DNA of 64,000 nt from Euclidia mi (lineage: Eukaryota > Arthropoda > Insecta > Lepidoptera > Erebidae), in the NCBI GenBank assembly GCA_944739405.2, contig OX123205.2:40878475-40942474 (forward strand), in the 5' to 3' direction. Made by a program: the position numbers and the translations under genes. Below the pieces are notes generated by a model. That model ran no database searches. It was given only the letters and a program-made list of their open reading frames with translations, and had not been told where the DNA came from. Of the stretch, positions 55,327 through 64,000 are shown in pieces (position 1 is the first letter of the stretch; each line of letters begins with the position of its first letter).

Positions 55327-55989
55327 GGGGCGGAACATATCTGACGGAAGATCCGTCGAACGTATCTTCGGTCGCGTATATTCCGTCAAATGAGTCGGTA
55401 CACATCTGACGGAAAATGCGTTGAGCGTATCTGCACACATTTGCTAAAAGCGTGGCTATTATGCACACATATAAGTTTGTTCGTGCAGGGCCGTACTCAG
55501 GGCAGCTCAATATTTTACTATCATATTCTTTTACCTAATCATTTTTCGTGTTCCCTGATGTTATGTAGTCACTGAAGTCCGGTAGTTATTTATATTGTAA
55601 TTCGAGTTTGACTATTAAAAATATGTCGGATTTAAGAGATTTTTATAGTAGCCAATAAGCGTTATTTGAATAAATTTCCTATATAGGTATGGAGGTTCAA
55701 AATTAAAAGACGATGATACGATTTGGTTACGGTTTTTAAGAAAATTTATACAAATGATAAAGAAGGGGTTACAGTTGCAGCGCATGACACAAAATGTTTC
55801 CTATGTAGGTATTTTAATATATAAAGTTTGGAAATTAAAAGGCGTAGACATTTATTGCCTGTTTTTTCTCATGGTTCTAACTTCTACGCCTCGACGTCGC
55901 ATTAACTGTAAATGTAGATTCTTTGGTAAAAGTGGATTTTGGTTACAAACCGTGTTCTTCATGTTTTATATTCTATTTTTTTTGTTTAA

Positions 55990-56196
55990 TAAGACAACTC
56001 CCGCACTAGGAATAAATCCTGTGTCGCGGGGGACTTTACAAACATACAACTAACGGACACAATGAACACTCAGACTCGAAACAACAATTTATGGATCTCA
56101 CAAAGTGCTGTCTCGTGTGGGGATCGAACCCACAACACTCGGCGCAATGTCAAGAGGCGAGGAAGCCGCTTAAACTACTATGCCAACCGTGCAGTC
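55990..56196 (-). mobile_element. SINE family C inside the transposon
   Basis: AAGACAACTCCCGCACTAGG at left, GGGGATCGAACCCACAACAC for the B box, head ending GCCAACCGTGCAGTC. It is very similar to 3752-3957. Confidence 0.8.
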
Positions 56197-56689
56197 CATA
56201 TTCTATAGCTATACCATAAGTTTATCAGAAGGTACTTCATCTTTTGGCTATCTGAAATGTATATAAAATCATTTACTTACATTATATTGCGATTATTTTT
56301 AATTATGCTAATTATATAGAAAGGCAAATAACGGTGCCTAGGCCAAATTATATTTAGTAGAAATAATTAACCAATAATTAATTAAATATTGACCCGAGTC
56401 TGTTCAAACGACCAAAAAACGTATAGTGAAAAATGATCATATAAAACGACTCATGAGAAACATGCTAATATCATCAAAACTTTATCAGCTACAAAACTCA
56501 AAGAATTTGTTCAAAAACTGTGGGTGAAAAATTCAGAGAAAATTTGGGTGTACATAATTATTATTAATAATATGTCGAAACTTACCGATGAATTGTTATT
56601 TCTGTTGTTTTCTTGCCACTTGAACCATCTTATTTATACACACTACCTTTAACCGTAGGTATAATTTAGACTTTTTAATTCATTTTTGG

Positions 56690-57345
56690 GGTTCCGTAGT
56701 CCACAAGGAACCCTTATAGTTTCGTCATGTCCGTCCGTCTGTCCGTCCGCAGCCTGTCTCAAAGACGCCTGGTGCTAGAAAGCTGATATTTGACATGAAT
56801 ATAGACATACGATATTGCAACAAAACTGTAGAATAAAATTTAGGAAAATATTTTTTAAGGGTATCTCCCCTACATATATAGTGGGGTTGAATTTTTTTTT
56901 GGTTGAGTAACCCATTGTGTGGGGTATCATTGGATAGATTTTAAAAAAATATTATTAGTTTGCTCAGATCATTTTTCGATCAAGTGATTGGTTTGTCAAA
57001 TATCAAGCTTTGAAGTGAAAAAAATTGCTAGACTCAAGTGTCCCCCCCCCCTCTGCCGGCTAAACTATTAATTTGGAAGAAGTGAAAAAAATCACAGATA
57101 TAGTACATATAACGAATTTAAAAGGAAAACTATCACGGCTAAGTAGACATCACTAGTTTACGAGTAATCGTCGGTTAACTTATAAATACCTATTTCTGTG
57201 AGTTTACATTGGGAGCGCCTGGCTTAATCTTAAAGATGCCCGTTTTTAGTCACATGTGAAACAGAAGTTATTATCAATAATGGCCATTATGGGCAACTAC
57301 GGAACCCTACATTGCGCGTGGCCCGACACGCACTTGGTCGGTTTT
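56690..57345 (+). mobile_element. Lepidopteran dispersed repeat (GGGGTTCCGTAG type)
   Basis: Starts TTTTTGGGGTTCCGTAGTCC with ACAAGGAACCCTTATAGTTT and CGTCCGTCTGTCCGTCCG. It ends CTACGGAACCCTACATTGCG and CGTGGCCCGACACGCACTTG. I recognise the two ends from many moth sequences; class unknown. Confidence 0.5.
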
Positions 57346-57394
57346 TTGAGTCAGGTGTGGTGACTAATTTGGATTCCGAGCTGGGGTAGGAACG

Positions 57395-57560
57395 AGAGAC
57401 GCCTTGTTGGCTCTGCCTAGATTACCTACGAGAAAGCATTTGATCGAGTGTTACATGTAACACTGATCAGCATGACCGTTTTATGACACTCTTGACCGAC
57501 ATAGGATTAGACGGCAAGGATCTGCGCATAATCCATAATATATACTGGAATGAAACAAGC
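57395..57560 (+). pseudogene. Short reverse transcriptase fragment (RTE-like)
   Basis: YEKAFDRVLHVTLISM is followed, after frame damage, by a piece reading IGLDGKDLRIIHNIYWN and a VRVG-like end. YEKAFDRV is RT motif from RTE-like LINEs. It lies inside the transposon copy, so it was inserted or captured there. Confidence 0.6.
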
Positions 57561-58385
57561 GACCGTTCGTGTAGGTAGAGAACGACGACGAACGACGATC
57601 CAGGCTAGCAGTTATGCGTACACTCATAGCACATACTAACACTACACATTTCGTTTCTGAAAAAATAAGTAAGGTCTGGCGGCCCTGGAATCTTACTCTA
57701 CTACGCGTCACTCAAAATCACCGATCTGGGAATGACATGGATATGGCATGTCCAATACCTACGAATTTAGCGTGCATACCTACGAAATTAGCGTGCATAC
57801 CTACGAAATGTTGGGCAATTTAAAATGGCTGCCATTTGGTTTGTACTTCAGAATATAATCGATATCGATGTGGAGCCGGTCAGAGGAAAATAATACATTT
57901 TTGTAGTAAGTTACTTTAGTTAGTTTAAATCTTTTGCCAGATTAGTTTATTTCATAATACAAATGTGGGCGAACATGGCAAAGCGAAGGACGACACTTGT
58001 ATCAAACGTAACAAAATATTGTCTGAAAGCCAATATCGATACTGTGTCCGCTGAGAAAGTACCGGACATGAATGGCACCATACATACGGTAATGACACAC
58101 AGCCTGAAGCACTGATTCATCTGGTTTTTAGACATATTTATGCACAAAAGAAATCTTATTATGTTCGATATACAACGATTTCACAGTAGATGTACCACAA
58201 ACCTTGGCAAAAAATATGGCGACAGTGGCACGAATGACATTTCTAATAAAATATCGTCATGATTAACTTATTCAGTAAACTAGGGCTATCTCTTTTTTCT
58301 GACAGAGATATTCCTAAGACAAAACAAGACAACGCTATGTTTGGTGGCTTTATGTCGATTTCGTATATATGTGTATAAAAAAAAT

Positions 58386-58462
58386 CATGGTGAAATGTGG
58401 GTGTAATATTACACCTATGCCTACCCCTCCGGGGATACAGGCGTGAGTCTATAAAAATTAAA
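58386..58462 (+). mobile_element. SINE A tail captured inside the transposon
   Basis: ATGGTGAAATGTGGGTGTAA to GGCGTGAGTCTATAAAAAT. It lies at the same place as 39842-39925 in the other copy. Confidence 0.8.
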
Positions 58463-58715
58463 AAATATAATAATATATGTGTATAATGTAATTTTTCTAT
58501 ATGTACTATTTGCCCTCTCCATGTATATTCCTTACTCAATGGTCAAAATTCACGTGGTGCGCGCGACGTCGACGGATAATCCGTCAGTACGCTCGACGTA
58601 CTAACGGATCTTCGGTCAGGTGTGAAAGGTTGAACAATTTTCTATACATTTGTATGTATTGGCGTTACGCGACGGATAAAACGCGACGGATCTTCCGTCA
58701 GATATGTTCCGCCCC

Positions 58716-59163
58716 TAAATATACACTAAGTAATGGCCTGTATTTTACGTAATTATTGTTTAATTTTCGGCTCTACGCTGTAGCCGTGTAGCACCGTAGC
58801 AAACAGCTACGGAGCTACGAAAACTGGTGTCCCTGTCTGCTGGAATTATTATGAGATGGGTAGCAAAAACCTATTTGAATAAATTTAATAATATCTTACC
58901 ATTTCGTTCTCTCAATTAGTTTGGATATTGTTTGTGTAATTTTACCAACTTAATTCAGTTCGGAATAGTTTTTTATTTTACGACCAGAAAAGTGAGTTTT
59001 TATTTTAAGTCTTTTTTGCCAATTTGCGTACATCTGGCACAAATATGAATCGATTGAATATATTTTTTATTAACGTGCTGCTTTCGAAGCGATTTAAACG
59101 ACCGCTTTGCTATTTAACATACCGGTGAGTATTGTGGGTTCAATCGTCGAAGCTTGGTGTCCA
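58716..59163. other. Unassigned, with a GTAGC-rich patch
   Basis: 58774-58830 has CCGTAGC/GCTACGG hairpin pieces, similar to 46430-46470. Confidence 0.4.
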
Positions 59164-59333
59164 TCACTACATAGTATAAAACAAAGTCTGTCTTTTGTCT
59201 GTCTGTCCCTATGTATGCTTAAATCTTAAAGACTACACCACGGTCTTTAATGCAGTTTTTTAATAGGTAGAATGATTCAAGAGGAAGGTTTATATGTATA
59301 TTTGACGCGGGCGAAGCCGCTGGCGACGTCTAG
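59164..59333 (+). mobile_element. Non-autonomous Helitron
   Basis: Starts TCACTACATAGTATAAAACA after an A and ends with the hairpin GCGGGCGAAGCCGC, then TGGCGACGT and CTAG before a T. TC start, 3' hairpin about 10 bp before CTAG, and insertion between A and T are the Helitron rules. Confidence 0.75.
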
Positions 59334-59345
59334 TCAATTATATTT

Positions 59346-59542
59346 TTTGTGTATGTAAAATTCTTTTGTTACTGACTGACTTACGGACAGCTGAAACTAT
59401 TTGCGCAGGAAGCTGAAATTGAGCATGTATATTCCTTGGGAGCGCAGGAATGCACTAAAAAGGGATCCTCATAAATTAGCACAGGTTCGGGCAGAAACAG
59501 AAGATTAAAAAATGTGCAGTCGTAGTTGCGGACATCGTCTAG
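59346..59542 (+). mobile_element. Family H (Helitron-like)
   Basis: GTTACTGACTGACTTACGGA, GCAGGAAGCTGAAATTGAGC, TTCGGGCAGAAACAGAAG, and the end ACATCGTCTAG then T. The 5' TC start is not clear. Confidence 0.6.
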
Positions 59543-60349
59543 TCATAAACATAATATATAAAATGACATTTCATCGCAAAGTCCAAATCTAGAAACATTT
59601 CTTTTTTCCTTGTCTGGCGTAGACACCCACTTAAGAAGGATTAATACATGTTTTACCACCAGCGGTATAGGTGATGAAAGTTCAGGATACGCAAAGCAGT
59701 GGACGACACCTCGTTAGATATTATATTCACGATAGTTTAAAACTCATAAAAAGTTTAAATCAAGGGAATCTAATTTCACTGTAAAAACGTACTATAATTT
59801 GCCCCAAATAAAATAAACTATGTATATAATGACTAAAAATACGAAATAAGTAAAGTGGTTTGGTATAGACACTACAAAGTTTAATTTTTACTCTATCATA
59901 TTTATCTAAGGTTATATTTTTATTGCCTTTGATATTTTAGATAAACAGCCTTATTGACAGAAATATGAGGTACATTATTTTGAATGAATTTAAGTGTGAA
60001 AAATGTTTGAAAGTAAAGAAAAACATCGTATCTTTACTTTGAAATAATTTCTTACTTATCATAAGTATATTGCTTCTTTTATTAACTCTCGGTAAACTAA
60101 GGGGCCTGGGAGAATTCTTAAGGATAAGATTGACAAAGGAATGTCTGGTTCATTTTATAAATTCAGTGATGTTATCCTTATTGCAAGTTGTGTCTGCTTT
60201 TCTCAGAATTAAATGCCTCTTTCATTACCTCCTGCTTTGTCGTCTATGCAGCAATTACTGTGTATCTCGGTCAGCAATCAAATTATATAATCCCATTTTG
60301 GGATAAATTTACTTACCTTATTCAAGCATTTTCAATAATGTTCTATATG
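59543..60349. other. Unassigned
   Basis: Nothing recognised. Confidence 0.4.
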
Positions 60350-60530
60350 TCTGTATAAAATTCTTGCGTTACTGACTCACTGACTGACAACGCACAGATG
60401 AAACAACTGGGTGCAAGAAGCCGAAATTTGGTGTGTATGTTTCTTGGCTGGTGTAAGGGTGCACCAATATGGGATTTCTCGAACTTCCCACGGGATCGGG
60501 CAGAAACAAGTTAAAAAATATGAATGGGCG
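60350..60530 (+). mobile_element. Family H (Helitron-like), 3' end worn
   Basis: TCTGTATAAAATTCTTGCGT at the start, GTGCAAGAAGCCGAAATTTG and CCCACGGGATCGGGCAGAAA inside. The CTAG end is lost. It lies just upstream of the LINE. Confidence 0.6.
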
Positions 60531-60674
60531 TAACTAAGATAACTAAAATATATCTCTTTTATTTGGTACTAATTATATATATTCACTCTTGTATATTAAC
60601 ATAATACCTATCTTTCTTCAAAGTATTCACCTGTTTTTCCTTTTTTAGGTAATTTGTGAGGCATCTCTACAAAC

Positions 60675-62195
60675 ATGATGACCCGCAAGGCACTTGCTAA
60701 GGAAACAGAGAACAACTTGAAGATAGCGCTGTTAGAATTAAAGAAATATAAAGAAGATAACAGTCAACTATTGAAGGAACGTGTTGATAGCGAAGAAGAA
60801 ATTAAATATGTCAATGATAAAGTATCCCAGCTGAAGGCGCAATTGACGGAACTCCACATTGAACACATGGACGTCTTGGACCAACGAGACAGACTACAGG
60901 AGGAAGTTAGGTCCTACAGTAGCTGTGATGAAACCTACCTTAGACAACTCAGTCGAATTATGGAGTTGGAGGCGAGTCTGAATGAAGCCCAAACAACAAT
61001 TTTATCACAAGAGGAATCAATCGAGACGCTCAACACCACAGCAAACAAGAACCTGTTTTCAGAGGTAATCAGTGGTAATGCTAGTGTTATTAAGACTGTA
61101 AAATGTAAGTGCAACTGTAAATCTAAATTGATAACCAAAAGGAAATTTAGGCAATTATCAAAATTAAATAAATTGATAAAGCGACTTGAATCCAGTCACA
61201 AGGGGTCAAATAAAGTAAATAAATTATCACAAATTAACCATGACTTGGTTAAGGAACAGGAGTCATTGATGTCGAAGCTTGAGGCTAGCAATGAACAATT
61301 ACTCAGTAGTAGATTATTATATGATCAGCACACTCAGGAGCTACAAACACACATATCAAAACTGACTGCACAGCTCGACAAAATGGCAATAACACACCAG
61401 AAAGAAACTCAAGAATACATACTAAAATATGATGAGATTTCTAGAGTTGGTAGAGAGAATCTAGAACAACTACTCTCTATAGCCAACAAAAAATGTTGCT
61501 TAAATAGTTCAAAATTAAATAATGATTTAGAAAGTAGTCTAGTACTAGAACCACCTCACAAAATATACAATGACTCCGGTTCTGATGCCTTGTTACAAAC
61601 AAATCATATATGTTCACTTGACACTCATAGTAATAACACTGTATTGATGTTTTCTGACCAATTGGGAGTGGGTTTGGGTAGCTTAATAGATAGTTACACT
61701 AACCGTCCATTACAAAACTTTTGTTATCCAGGAGAAAGAATGTCTTCATTAGTTAATAAGTTAAAACATGCAGAATTAAATAAACATTCTACAGTTATTA
61801 TTATGTATGGTGATAGCTTACTAGTTACTAGGAAAGATATACTAGCTTTATCGGATATAATGACTGATAAAAGTTCTAAAGTGGGGTGCAATTTTATAGT
61901 CTGTGCATTTCCTTATTCAAAGACCTTATCTGATAAAGAAAACAACCAGATAAGTAAATTAAATCTATTATTATATAATAGTACATATCGTCATAATGAC
62001 AAAATTGTATTCTTTGACACTAATACTTTTATTAAAAGTAATTTTATTTTAACAAAAGATACTATGTATCTTTCTCACTCTTTTAAACGACAACTTGCTA
62101 AATTATTAGCATTTAATTTATACAGTGACCCAAGTACTGTTAGAGTACATGACAATTCCATTATTGACATTCATAATAATAATAATTTAAATTAA
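60675..62195 (+). CDS. ORF1 protein of a CR1-like LINE: coiled coil plus esterase-like domain
   Basis: This 506-codon frame is intact. The start is supported by an in-frame TGA 18 bases upstream (60657-60659 region) and MM at the start. Residues about 1-125 are charged and heptad-like (ENNLKIALLELKKYKED), a likely coiled coil. A small cysteine cluster KCKCNCKSK follows at about 143-151. A second coiled-coil stretch runs at about 160-270. From about 325 onward the layout VLMFSDQLGVGLGSLI, VIIMYGDSLLVTRKD and YLSHSFKRQLAKLLA resembles the SGNH-esterase domain of CR1-type ORF1 proteins, though the usual catalytic residues are not clearly all present. Such proteins bind the LINE RNA; the esterase role is unclear. 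The frame ends in an N-rich stretch at a TAA directly after a TTTAAAT heptamer. Confidence 0.8.
   Translation: MMTRKALAKETENNLKIALLELKKYKEDNSQLLKERVDSEEEIKYVNDKVSQLKAQLTELHIEHMDVLDQRDRLQEEVRSYSSCDETYLRQLSRIMELEASLNEAQTTILSQEESIETLNTTANKNLFSEVISGNASVIKTVKCKCNCKSKLITKRKFRQLSKLNKLIKRLESSHKGSNKVNKLSQINHDLVKEQESLMSKLEASNEQLLSSRLLYDQHTQELQTHISKLTAQLDKMAITHQKETQEYILKYDEISRVGRENLEQLLSIANKKCCLNSSKLNNDLESSLVLEPPHKIYNDSGSDALLQTNHICSLDTHSNNTVLMFSDQLGVGLGSLIDSYTNRPLQNFCYPGERMSSLVNKLKHAELNKHSTVIIMYGDSLLVTRKDILALSDIMTDKSSKVGCNFIVCAFPYSKTLSDKENNQISKLNLLLYNSTYRHNDKIVFFDTNTFIKSNFILTKDTMYLSHSFKRQLAKLLAFNLYSDPSTVRVHDNSIIDIHNNNNLN
62186..62192 (+). promoter_or_regulatory. Candidate -1 ribosomal frameshift heptamer
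   Basis: T-TTA-AAT is read in ORF1 frame as the last two codons before TAA (62193-62195). It has the X XXY YYZ form. A -1 slip continues into the ORF2 frame, which is open from 62186 and has no ATG until 62318, inside the endonuclease. No downstream structure was computed. Confidence 0.45.
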
Positions 62196-63118
62196 ATTCT
62201 GAGACAATAGAGAACACCTCTAGCTATAATAAGATTACTCGTAACTCATTGACTAATACACTTAAACATAATAATAACAAAAATTTGATTAAATTAGTAC
62301 ATCAGAATATTAGAAGTATGATTAATAAAGATTTAGAAATGGAATTGTTTATGAACTGTAATGCTGTTGATATATTTTGCATCACTGAACATTGGCTAAA
62401 AAGCAACCAGTTCATGTTCAATTTCAGTAATCATATAGTAGGAAGCTCGTTTAGCCGGCAGCAAGCAGTACATGGTGGCTCGATGATTTTACTTAATAAG
62501 CAACTTAAATTTAAGGAGCGTCATGATATTGTAAGTCTGTCTGTTGAGCGAACTATTGAGGTAGCCTGTGTGGAACTGAGGAGATTTATTGTAATAAGTG
62601 TATACAGGCCTCCTTCAGCATTGTATGATAGCTTCGAGCGTATTATGGATGAGATATTAAACAAAGTTGCAAAAATAAATAAAAATGTTGTTGTGTGTGG
62701 TGACTTTAATGTAAATTTATTGGAGGATAGTAGTCTTAGTACAAAATTGAAAGCGCTGTTTCTATCTGAAGAACTTATTCTTAGAGCCCACAAGAGTTAC
62801 TTCCTCTACATCTACTTGCCTAGATAATATATTTACAGATATCATAGTAAGAGACAAGCAAATTATTAGACAGTTAGACTCAGACCATTGTGGACAGCAG
62901 ATCTCCTTTAATGATAACAGTAAGAATGTTTCTAGGCAAAATATAGTTGTAATACCTAAAACTGCAACTCGTTTTGCTAGGTTTCAAAGTAAACTAATGA
63001 CTAGCTGGTCACGGTTAGATGATGAAGGTGACCCTAATTTGTTATATAATAGCTTTTTCAAAGCGGTTTGTACAGACTTTAATTCGGTTTTCACACCTAG
63101 AACGATTACAGTTGGAGG

Positions 63119-63165
63119 TGTTGCCCATTCACAGAAGGTTGCATACCTTCTGTGAATGGGCAACA
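63119..63165. repeat. Perfect 21-bp inverted repeat with 5-base loop
   Basis: 63119-63139 is exactly complementary to 63145-63165; the loop is TGCAT. It interrupts the ORF2 reading frame, producing a stop (CTG TGA) and a frame change. It looks like a templated snap-back insertion. Confidence 0.9.
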
Positions 63166-63581
63166 ACTGGGCTTCACAAAAGTAGAAAGAGATTGTATGA
63201 GCTATATGACGAGAGAAACTTTAATTTAAGTGAACAATTTCAGGATTATGTTAGAAACTATGCTAGGATATTTCGGAAAATTTGCAAGAAAGCTAAGTCT
63301 CTTTACCTGAGTTCAAGGATTGGGAGTAGTGACGATAAAATAAAAATGACATGGAATATAATAAACAGCGAGACTGGGAAAGTTAAAAGTAAAAGTTCAA
63401 AATTTAGTTTGAACATTGATAATGACACTATCACATCAGACTCAAAAGTTGCATAGGCGTTTGAAATGTTTTTTACTGATATCCCCGTTATTACTACTAG
63501 ATCTTTGGACTCATCAACCAATGCAGCGGAATCTCTTTTAAAAGAAAACATGAGTACAACCTATAGTAATTTCTCTTAACA

Positions 63582-64000
63582 GAATTGACGATCGAAGATA
63601 CTAGTGCAAATAGTTCACAGAAAGATGGCAGCACTAATAGCTTACCGAATTTGTCAGAAGACGAGAATGCATTAGTGATAGAGGAACTCAAGCAAAAAAT
63701 AGAGGAGCTTACATCAAAATTAAACTCGGCTAACGAAGAGATCAATAATCTATGCTTAGAAAATTCTGAGCTCAAGAAAACTGTACATGAGATGACATCT
63801 AAACATGATATTCTTAAAAAAGCGACAAAAAGGCTTACTGAGGGGACGCCTATTAAAAAGTCACATACTTCAACTCCATGCAACAGATCTCACACTAAGA
63901 TGCAGAAAATTGATACAAAATCAAATAGTAAACAACCACTTGCTAAACGAAAATTATGCGTCAATACTACAAAAACGATTCAAAATAATGTATCCTCAAC
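63582..64000 (+). pseudogene. ORF1 of a second LINE, 5'-truncated, running off the window
   Basis: The frame is open from about 63571 to the last base. It reads LTIEDTSANSSQKDGSTNSL, then VIEELKQKIEELTSKLNSAN (coiled coil), then a basic region with TPIKKSHTSTPC and KQPLAKRKLCVNT. SLPNLSEDE followed by a coiled coil is familiar from ORF1 proteins of lepidopteran CR1-like LINEs. The first methionine comes only well inside the coiled coil, and the junction with the first LINE's ORF2 at about 63580 is abrupt. So it is probably a 5'-truncated insertion; the sequence just before it (TTTCTCTTAACAG) also looks like a splice acceptor. Confidence 0.7.

Larger units (their letters stand above)
55327..58715. 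mobile_element. DNA transposon with GGGGCGGAACATATCTGAC termini, copy 2
   Basis: Left GGGGCGGAACATATCTGACG and right complement are perfect for more than 30 bp (to AAGATCCGTCG). It matches 38345-40191 at both sides, but the middle is longer (3389 bp) because of a SINE C, a dispersed repeat and a reverse transcriptase fragment. It retains the empty site of the F insertion. Outer flanks are TTA and TAAA. No transposase was seen. Confidence 0.75.
62186..63580 (+). pseudogene. ORF2 of the CR1-like LINE: endonuclease and linker, RT missing
   Basis: The first frame (62186-62780) carries an APE-type endonuclease: VHQNIRSM (N), FCITEHWLKS (E), VYRPPSALYD and VCGDFNVNLL. A shift near 62780 moves the reading to LEPTRVTSSTSTCLDNIFTD and LDSDHCGQQISF, where SDH gives the catalytic histidine. 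The pre-RT linker (ATRFARFQSKLMTSWSRLDD) continues to a snap-back duplication at 63119-63165, which breaks it. A third frame resumes at WATTGLHKSRKRLYELYDER and passes a TAG at 63454. It runs to about 63580, where a second LINE begins. All endonuclease motifs survive, but the polymerase is absent. Confidence 0.85.

Overview
The window looks like heterochromatin-like, gene-poor nuclear DNA of a moth or butterfly. It is AT-rich and packed with short interspersed elements whose sequence I recognise as lepidopteran. I found no convincing host gene, no tRNA or rRNA gene (only tRNA- and 5S-like SINE heads) and no CRISPR array. Species, chromosome and copy numbers cannot be read from one window; a W-like or pericentromeric location is possible but not shown.

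Coding matter is all from transposable elements. A CR1/Jockey-group LINE tail enters at the left edge (2-523). A Penelope-like GIY-YIG nuclease lies between inverted terminal repeats (13564-14569). A mariner transposase with two frameshifts but all catalytic aspartates occupies 43830-44880. A CR1-like reverse transcriptase tail splits a SINE (48391-49164). A nearly full-length CR1-like LINE has an intact ORF1 (60675-62195) and a broken ORF2 (62186-63580). It is cut off by a second LINE ORF1 that runs off the right edge (63582-64000). Shorter LINE tails lie at 14961-15323, 24597-24919, 42573-42735, 47677-47874 and 51401-51571.

Non-coding elements fall into recurring families, lettered here for this window only. 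A is a tRNA-derived SINE of about 250 bp with some 17 copies or tails. B is a tRNA-derived SINE of about 370 bp. C is a tRNA-headed SINE of about 200 bp. D is a 330-350 bp element with its tRNA-like box near the 3' end. E is a SINE-like element of about 305 bp. F is an element of about 235 bp ending in GATGATGAT. H is a small Helitron-like element ending CTAG. There is also a 5S-rRNA-derived SINE, and several non-autonomous DNA transposons with TTA or TAA target duplications or long inverted repeats.

Many insertions are nested and can be dated relative to each other. At 2776-4029 a SINE sits in a SINE inside a DNA transposon. At 12404-13135 a poly-C-headed retrocopy sits in a 5S-like SINE. 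At 38345-40191 an F element sits in a transposon whose second copy (55327-58715) keeps the empty site.

The most interesting points are: a possible -1 ribosomal frameshift heptamer placed exactly at the ORF1 stop of the LINE at 62.2 kb; a perfect 21-bp snap-back duplication inside its ORF2; hammerhead-ribozyme-like motifs shared by three Penelope-like loci; and an inverted pair of TTATGC-type arrays around a GC island at 7.1-8.2 kb.
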